From: CAZYPB01 sp964649265
Lineage (GTDB): Archaea; Micrarchaeota; Micrarchaeia; Burarchaeales; JAKAKT01
Length of the DNA: 10,314 nt
Reading direction: 5' to 3'
NCBI GenBank assembly: GCA_964649265.1
Contig: CAZYPB010000046.1
Location: 1 to 10,314, forward strand
Shown: piece after piece, positions 7,852-10,314 of the stretch
Position numbering within the stretch: the first letter of the stretch is position 1
Layout: the number at the start of each line of letters is the position of its first letter
Made by a program: the position numbers and the translations under genes
Notes under the pieces: generated by a model
What the model was told of the DNA's origin: nothing
The model's database searches: none
The model's input: the letters and a program-made list of their open reading frames with translations, nothing else

Positions 7852-8289
7852 CTACAATGATTCCCTTGCCATGAATGCGCCGAAACCAGAGATTACCCCC
7901 AGCGTCGCCAGAAGCCCGCTTCCTGCAGGCCATAGGGGAACTATGAGTGCACTTCCTAAGCTTAGACCAAAGGAAAGCACAACTCCTCCTGCAGTGAATG
8001 TTGTTATCATCTTCTCCCTGTTATCCAGGATGAATGCCTTCTGCTCTACTGGCATCTCCTCACTTGATTCAGCCATAACTTCCTGTGCCTTCATTGACTC
8101 CATGAGCGAATCCTCCTGGATCATGGTATCAGATACTGGGTCCTGCGACATAGAAGGTTCCTGTATTATTGGAGCCGCGGTTGGTTCAGGTGACTCCTCA
8201 AAGGTATCTTCGGAAGGAATCTTGGTTACTGGCGCTGCTTTCTTTTTTGTTGTTCTCTTTCTCCTTCCGGTTTTCTTTTTCTTAGGCAT
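7852..8289 (-). CDS. Small protein with basic head, acidic disordered linker and C-terminal membrane hairpin
   Basis: I do not recognise a family for this 145 aa protein. Residues 1-23 are strongly basic (MPKKKKTGRRKRTTKKK). Residues 24-85 are rich in Glu, Ser, Pro, Gln and Met, and likely disordered. After a charged helix (86-95) come two closely spaced hydrophobic segments (about 97-117 and 119-140) separated by PLWPAG, which could form a membrane hairpin. The head and linker would then be cytoplasmic, and the basic tail could touch nucleic acid or the membrane surface. GGTGG lies 4-5 bases before the ATG at 8289, a good ribosome binding site, and a TATA box lies at 8336-8343. It is first in an apparent unit with tldD. 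I assign no function. Confidence 0.7.
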   Translation of the reverse strand: MPKKKKTGRRKRTTKKKAAPVTKIPSEDTFEESPEPTAAPIIQEPSMSQDPVSDTMIQEDSLMESMKAQEVMAESSEEMPVEQKAFILDNREKMITTFTAGGVVLSFGLSLGSALIVPLWPAGSGLLATLGVISGFGAFMARESL

Positions 8290-8335
8290 AAAACCACCAA
8301 CATATAGTTTTGATTATAAACAATGGCTTCTGGCT

Positions 8336-8345
8336 TTTATATAGT
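8336..8345 (-). promoter_or_regulatory. TATA promoter of the small membrane protein / tldD unit
   Basis: Minus-strand ACTATATAAAAG contains TATATAAA (8343-8336), close to the archaeal consensus. Transcription would start near 8312, leaving a leader of about 22 bases that includes the GGTGG ribosome binding site. A second weaker AT-rich stretch (GTTTATAATC, near 8312-8321) would be too close to the start codon to leave that site in the mRNA. Confidence 0.5.
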
Positions 8346-8351
8346 TTGTTA

Positions 8352-9383
8352 TCAGAACGATTTCAGTGCTGCTACGAGCAATTCAATTGTGTTCTTCACA
8401 TCCTTTGCACTCGCAACGCCCACCCCGCTGTGGATGTATCTTGTTGGAACGCACACTGCAACAGAAGGTATTCCCTCACGGACATTATGCACATGCGCAG
8501 CATCTGTTGCCCCGCCCTCAATTGCCTCAAGCTGGTACGGGATCTTCTTTTTCTTTGCTGTTTTTATTAGGAGATCGACCATCTTCTTATCTGAGATATT
8601 GCCTCTCCCCCCCCATTCTATGAGGACAATGCACGGGCCTTTATTCAGTTTTATTGGAGATTCATCCTCAGTGCATTCTGGGTGGTCGATTGCAATTGTA
8701 GTGTCAAGTGCTATGAAATGGGATGGATTATATTTGAATGCAGAGATTGTTGCGCCCTTTCCAAATGTAGAGACTTCCTCTTGCACTGTTCCAACAAAGA
8801 GGTAATTCCCTTTCACTCTTCGCGCGACCTCAAGAAGTACATAGCAACCTATCCTATCATCAAGTGCCTTCCCGGTAAACAATCCATTTGGAAGATACGT
8901 GAAATCTGCCTTAAAGCATATGGGGCTTCCGATTCTCACCCCCATCTTCTCTGCTTCCTTTCTGCTTGATGCACCTATGTCAATGAACATGCGTTTGTAT
9001 TCTATCGGCTTTTTCAGATCCTCTTCTTTGAGCAGGTGGGGGGGTTTTGTTCCTATAACTCCCGGTATCTTATTTCCTTTTTCGGTCTGTATGAGCACGT
9101 GTTGATTTGGGAGCACCCTATCGTCTATTCCCCCTACTTTTATGAAACGGACGAATCCTTTATCAGTTATTGTTTTCACCATCATGCCTATCTCATCCAT
9201 GTGGGCACCCAGCATCACATGGCGCGAGTTACTGTTTCCGGTTCGAGCAATTACATTGCCCATTCTGTCCACTTGAACGTTTTTGGAATATTTGCTTAGT
9301 TCACCTTTCATCAGTTTAGAGACATCACTTTCAAACCCTGTGGGCCCGAATGCATTCGATAGTTTTTCCATAAGCTTGTTCAT
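8352..9383 (-). CDS. M42-family metallo-aminopeptidase (TET-like)
   Basis: This is a cytoplasmic dinuclear-metal aminopeptidase of the M42 family. Archaeal relatives form hollow 12-subunit TET particles that trim short peptides released by larger proteases. It is 343 aa from ATG 9383, the usual family length. The metal and catalytic residues are in place: GAHMDEIG (H61, D63), KALDDRIG (bridging D175), QEEVSTFGKGA (E202 catalytic, E203), ALDTTIA (D227) and IHSGVGV (H318). The frame runs up to 9440, but the extra 19 residues lie beyond a good GGGGTG ribosome binding site (9394-9389) placed 5 bases before the ATG, so the shorter start is preferred. It is divergent from the prepilin pair and separated by 62 bases from the small membrane protein gene downstream. 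The family also contains deblocking aminopeptidases and enzymes annotated as endoglucanases; substrate specificity cannot be read here. Confidence 0.92.
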   Translation of the reverse strand: MNKLMEKLSNAFGPTGFESDVSKLMKGELSKYSKNVQVDRMGNVIARTGNSNSRHVMLGAHMDEIGMMVKTITDKGFVRFIKVGGIDDRVLPNQHVLIQTEKGNKIPGVIGTKPPHLLKEEDLKKPIEYKRMFIDIGASSRKEAEKMGVRIGSPICFKADFTYLPNGLFTGKALDDRIGCYVLLEVARRVKGNYLFVGTVQEEVSTFGKGATISAFKYNPSHFIALDTTIAIDHPECTEDESPIKLNKGPCIVLIEWGGRGNISDKKMVDLLIKTAKKKKIPYQLEAIEGGATDAAHVHNVREGIPSVAVCVPTRYIHSGVGVASAKDVKNTIELLVAALKSF

Positions 9384-9416
9384 CTTCACACCCCGTTTAA
9401 AGATGGTGCGATATTG

Positions 9417-9424
9417 TTTAAAAA
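9417..9424 (-). promoter_or_regulatory. Possible TATA box of the M42 peptidase gene
   Basis: Minus-strand TTTTTAAA lies about 34 bases before the ATG at 9383. Transcription would start near 9395, just ahead of the GGGGTG ribosome binding site. The region is generally AT-rich, so the call is weak. Confidence 0.35.
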
Positions 9425-9459
9425 CATTCAGCATAGGCAAGGTTCGACGAAATTATACA

Positions 9460-9474
9460 GAAAGGTATTTAAAC
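9460..9474 (+). promoter_or_regulatory. Upstream BRE/TATA-like element before the prepilin pair
   Basis: The string AGAAAGGTATTTAAAC has a BRE-like GAAAGG followed by TATTTAAA (9466-9473). Transcription would start near 9493-9496. It closely resembles the element at 9522-9537, so this could be the first of two tandem promoters. Confidence 0.4.
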
Positions 9475-9521
9475 AGGAAAAATAAAAGTGATGTGACTAT
9501 GGGAACATGTGTTGTTCTCAG

Positions 9522-9537
9522 AGAAAGGTTTAAAAAC
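9522..9537 (+). promoter_or_regulatory. BRE/TATA promoter of the prepilin genes
   Basis: The string AGAAAGGTTTAAAAAC has BRE-like GAAAGG and TATA-like TTTAAAAA (9529-9536). The predicted start of transcription, near 9557-9560, gives a leader of about 28 bases containing the GAGGTGG ribosome binding site. Position and sequence fit a strong promoter for an abundant pilin. Confidence 0.5.
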
Positions 9538-9585
9538 ACGGGAAAAAAAGTATATGCATATGTTATTTAAGACGAGGTGGTCTTA

Positions 9586-10077
9586 ATGAAGTTTAGGAGA
9601 GGACAGGCGGCTATGGAGTACCTTATGACCTATGGATGGGCAATCCTAGTCATAGTCATTGTGCTTGCCGCTTTGTTATATCTGGGTATCTTTAACTTGA
9701 ACCCGCCAGAGGTATGTACTATGCCTGCAGGAATGAGCTGCACAAAGTCATATCTATCTTCAACCGGAGATAATGTGAGTATTACACTGGTAAATGGTCT
9801 CCAGAAGACTATTAACGTTACAAACTTCAGTGTAACCAAGAACCCGAATGAGTACGCCGCGTGCACTGTAGCAAGGTGTGGTGGAACAGGTGCCTCAATG
9901 CAGATAGGAGAGGCGCACACATTCACTGTTCAGCCAACCGATGAGAACAGCGCTGTGTTGTCCTTCGATCAGGGTGAAGCATTCAGTGGAAAAGTTAACC
10001 TGATATACTACTTCAAGGATGAAGGAGCAGCTAACATAAGAAGGATTAGCGGAAACATCTATGCGCGAGCAGGTTAA
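9586..10077 (+). CDS. TYGWA-type class III signal peptide prepilin
   Basis: This is a predicted type IV pilin-like subunit of 163 aa. It begins MKFRRG|QAAMEYLMTYGWAIL: a basic head, cleavage after Gly6, Glu5 of the mature chain, then a hydrophobic helix to about residue 37. The QAAMEYLMTYGWA form is common in DPANN pilin-like proteins. The secreted domain has four Cys (C44, C52, C93, C98), probably two disulfides, and three N-glycosylation sequons (N63, N77, N80). A GTG at 9577 lengthens the frame by three residues, but it overlaps the GAGGTG ribosome binding site (9574-9579), which is correctly spaced for ATG 9586. It is followed by a T-rich tract and a paralogue with the same head. The likely motor and platform proteins are encoded at 2858-6437 in this window; no prepilin peptidase is seen. 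Confidence 0.85.
   Translation: MKFRRGQAAMEYLMTYGWAILVIVIVLAALLYLGIFNLNPPEVCTMPAGMSCTKSYLSSTGDNVSITLVNGLQKTINVTNFSVTKNPNEYAACTVARCGGTGASMQIGEAHTFTVQPTDENSAVLSFDQGEAFSGKVNLIYYFKDEGAANIRRISGNIYARAG
9601..9647 (+). repeat. 47-base direct repeat, copy 1 (prepilin signal region)
   Basis: This stretch begins GGACAGGCGGCTATGGAGTA and ends GCAATCCT. It matches 10147-10193 base for base, encoding GQAAMEYLMTYGWAIL up to the second base of the last Leu codon. Third-codon positions are also identical, unlike the rest of the two genes. Confidence 0.9.
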
Positions 10078-10084
10078 ATATAAC

Positions 10085-10116
10085 CCTTTTTCTTTTTTCT
10101 TTTCTATTTTATTTTT
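10085..10116 (+). terminator. T-rich tract between the two prepilin genes (terminator or attenuator)
   Basis: Eight bases after the first prepilin stop begins a 32-base stretch of almost only T with a few C and A, free of any hairpin. Archaeal RNA polymerase terminates at such T tracts. It stands between two paralogous genes with no clear TATA box before the second, so partial read-through is likely and would make more of the first product. Confidence 0.55.
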
Positions 10117-10131
10117 GCAGGTGATTTCTTG

Positions 10132-10314
10132 ATGAGATTGGCTAAAGGACAGGCGGCTATGGAGTACCTTATGACCTATGGATGGGCAATCCTCATAGTT
10201 CTTATCTCTTTCATGATACTCATTTCATTCCAGATATTCAATGTGAGAAACCCAGAGGTATGCAGGATGTCGCCTGGAGTCCTCTGCACAAAGCATTACC
10301 TTGATTCTTCTTCT
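10132..10314 (+). CDS. Second TYGWA-type prepilin (3' end beyond the window)
   Basis: This is the N-terminal 61 residues of a paralogue of the preceding prepilin, cut by the window edge. It begins MRLAKG|QAAMEYLMTYGWAIL, with cleavage expected after Gly6, then a hydrophobic helix (about 16-36). Cys44 and Cys52 sit at exactly the positions of the first pair in the neighbouring gene, within NPEVC and LCTK. An excellent ribosome binding site, AGGTGAT (10119-10125), lies 6 bases before the ATG. The stretch 10147-10193 is identical in DNA to the neighbour, while flanking codons differ. It is probably cotranscribed with the first prepilin through the T-rich tract. A second core-forming or tip subunit is possible; the sequence does not say which. 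Confidence 0.82.
   Translation, partial: MRLAKGQAAMEYLMTYGWAILIVLISFMILISFQIFNVRNPEVCRMSPGVLCTKHYLDSSS
10147..10193 (+). repeat. 47-base direct repeat, copy 2 (prepilin signal region)
   Basis: This is the second copy of the block at 9601-9647, 546 bases downstream in the same orientation and the same reading phase. Sequence diverges immediately on both sides. Confidence 0.9.

Noticed and set aside
8323..8805. 160-codon + strand frame opposite the M42 gene
   Set aside because: It is antisense to the metal-binding half of the peptidase, with no promoter or ribosome binding site of its own.
8607..9044. Runs of 8 C (8607-8614) and 7 G (9038-9044) in the M42 gene, as possible phase-variation tracts
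   Set aside because: They encode ordinary Trp-Gly-Gly and Lys-Pro-Pro stretches in an intact housekeeping-type enzyme. A frameshift switch has no obvious purpose here and the tracts are short.
1..10314. Search for tRNA, rRNA, CRISPR, insertion sequences, attachment sites or a defence system
   Set aside because: I found no cloverleaf-like sequence, regularly spaced repeats, transposase motifs, terminal inverted repeats or nuclease/helicase modules. The direct repeats at 9601 and 10147 are coding.

Overview
The window looks archaeal, most like a small-genome DPANN-type lineage. Three genes begin with class III (type IV pilin-like) signal peptides of the form G|QAAxEYL. Two of these carry the QAAMEYLMTYGWAIL motif that is widespread in DPANN pilin-like proteins. 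Promoters look like archaeal BRE/TATA elements, ribosome binding sites read GGTGA/GAGGTG, and genes are tightly packed. The lineage is an inference; no rRNA or ribosomal protein is present to fix it.

Layout. (1) The left edge holds the 3' end of an unidentified + strand gene. It abuts, stop to stop, a minus-strand prepilin-like gene (286-738). (2) A short divergent promoter region (about 739-898) separates that prepilin from a + strand ATP-type phosphoenolpyruvate carboxykinase gene (899-2851). (3) A long minus-strand run (8289 down to 2858) reads, in transcription order: a small basic/acidic protein with a membrane hairpin, a TldD-family metalloprotease, a TadA/VirB11-type secretion ATPase, and two TadC-like (T2SF) membrane platform proteins. 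(4) Upstream of that run is an M42-family (TET-like) aminopeptidase gene, also on the minus strand (8352-9383). (5) A divergent intergenic region of about 200 bases leads to two tandem + strand prepilins (9586-10077, and 10132 running off the right edge). These share a perfect 47-base block over the signal peptide.

How it fits together. The ATPase plus two T2SF proteins form a minimal type IV pilus motor and platform. The three prepilins are plausible substrates: one of a generic hydrophobic type and two of the TYGWA type with conserved cysteine pairs. The prepilin peptidase that would cut after the RG/KG is not in the window. PEPCK (oxaloacetate/PEP interconversion), TldD and the M42 peptidase (peptide breakdown or maturation) are central or peptide-metabolism genes without an obvious pilus role. 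TldD and the small membrane protein lie directly upstream of the pilus operon on the same strand.

Several annotated starts probably need moving, and these are given with their reasons. I see no tRNA, rRNA, CRISPR array, insertion sequence or riboswitch. I do not see a clear new biological system. The most unusual signals are the near-identical prepilin heads and the T-rich tract between them.
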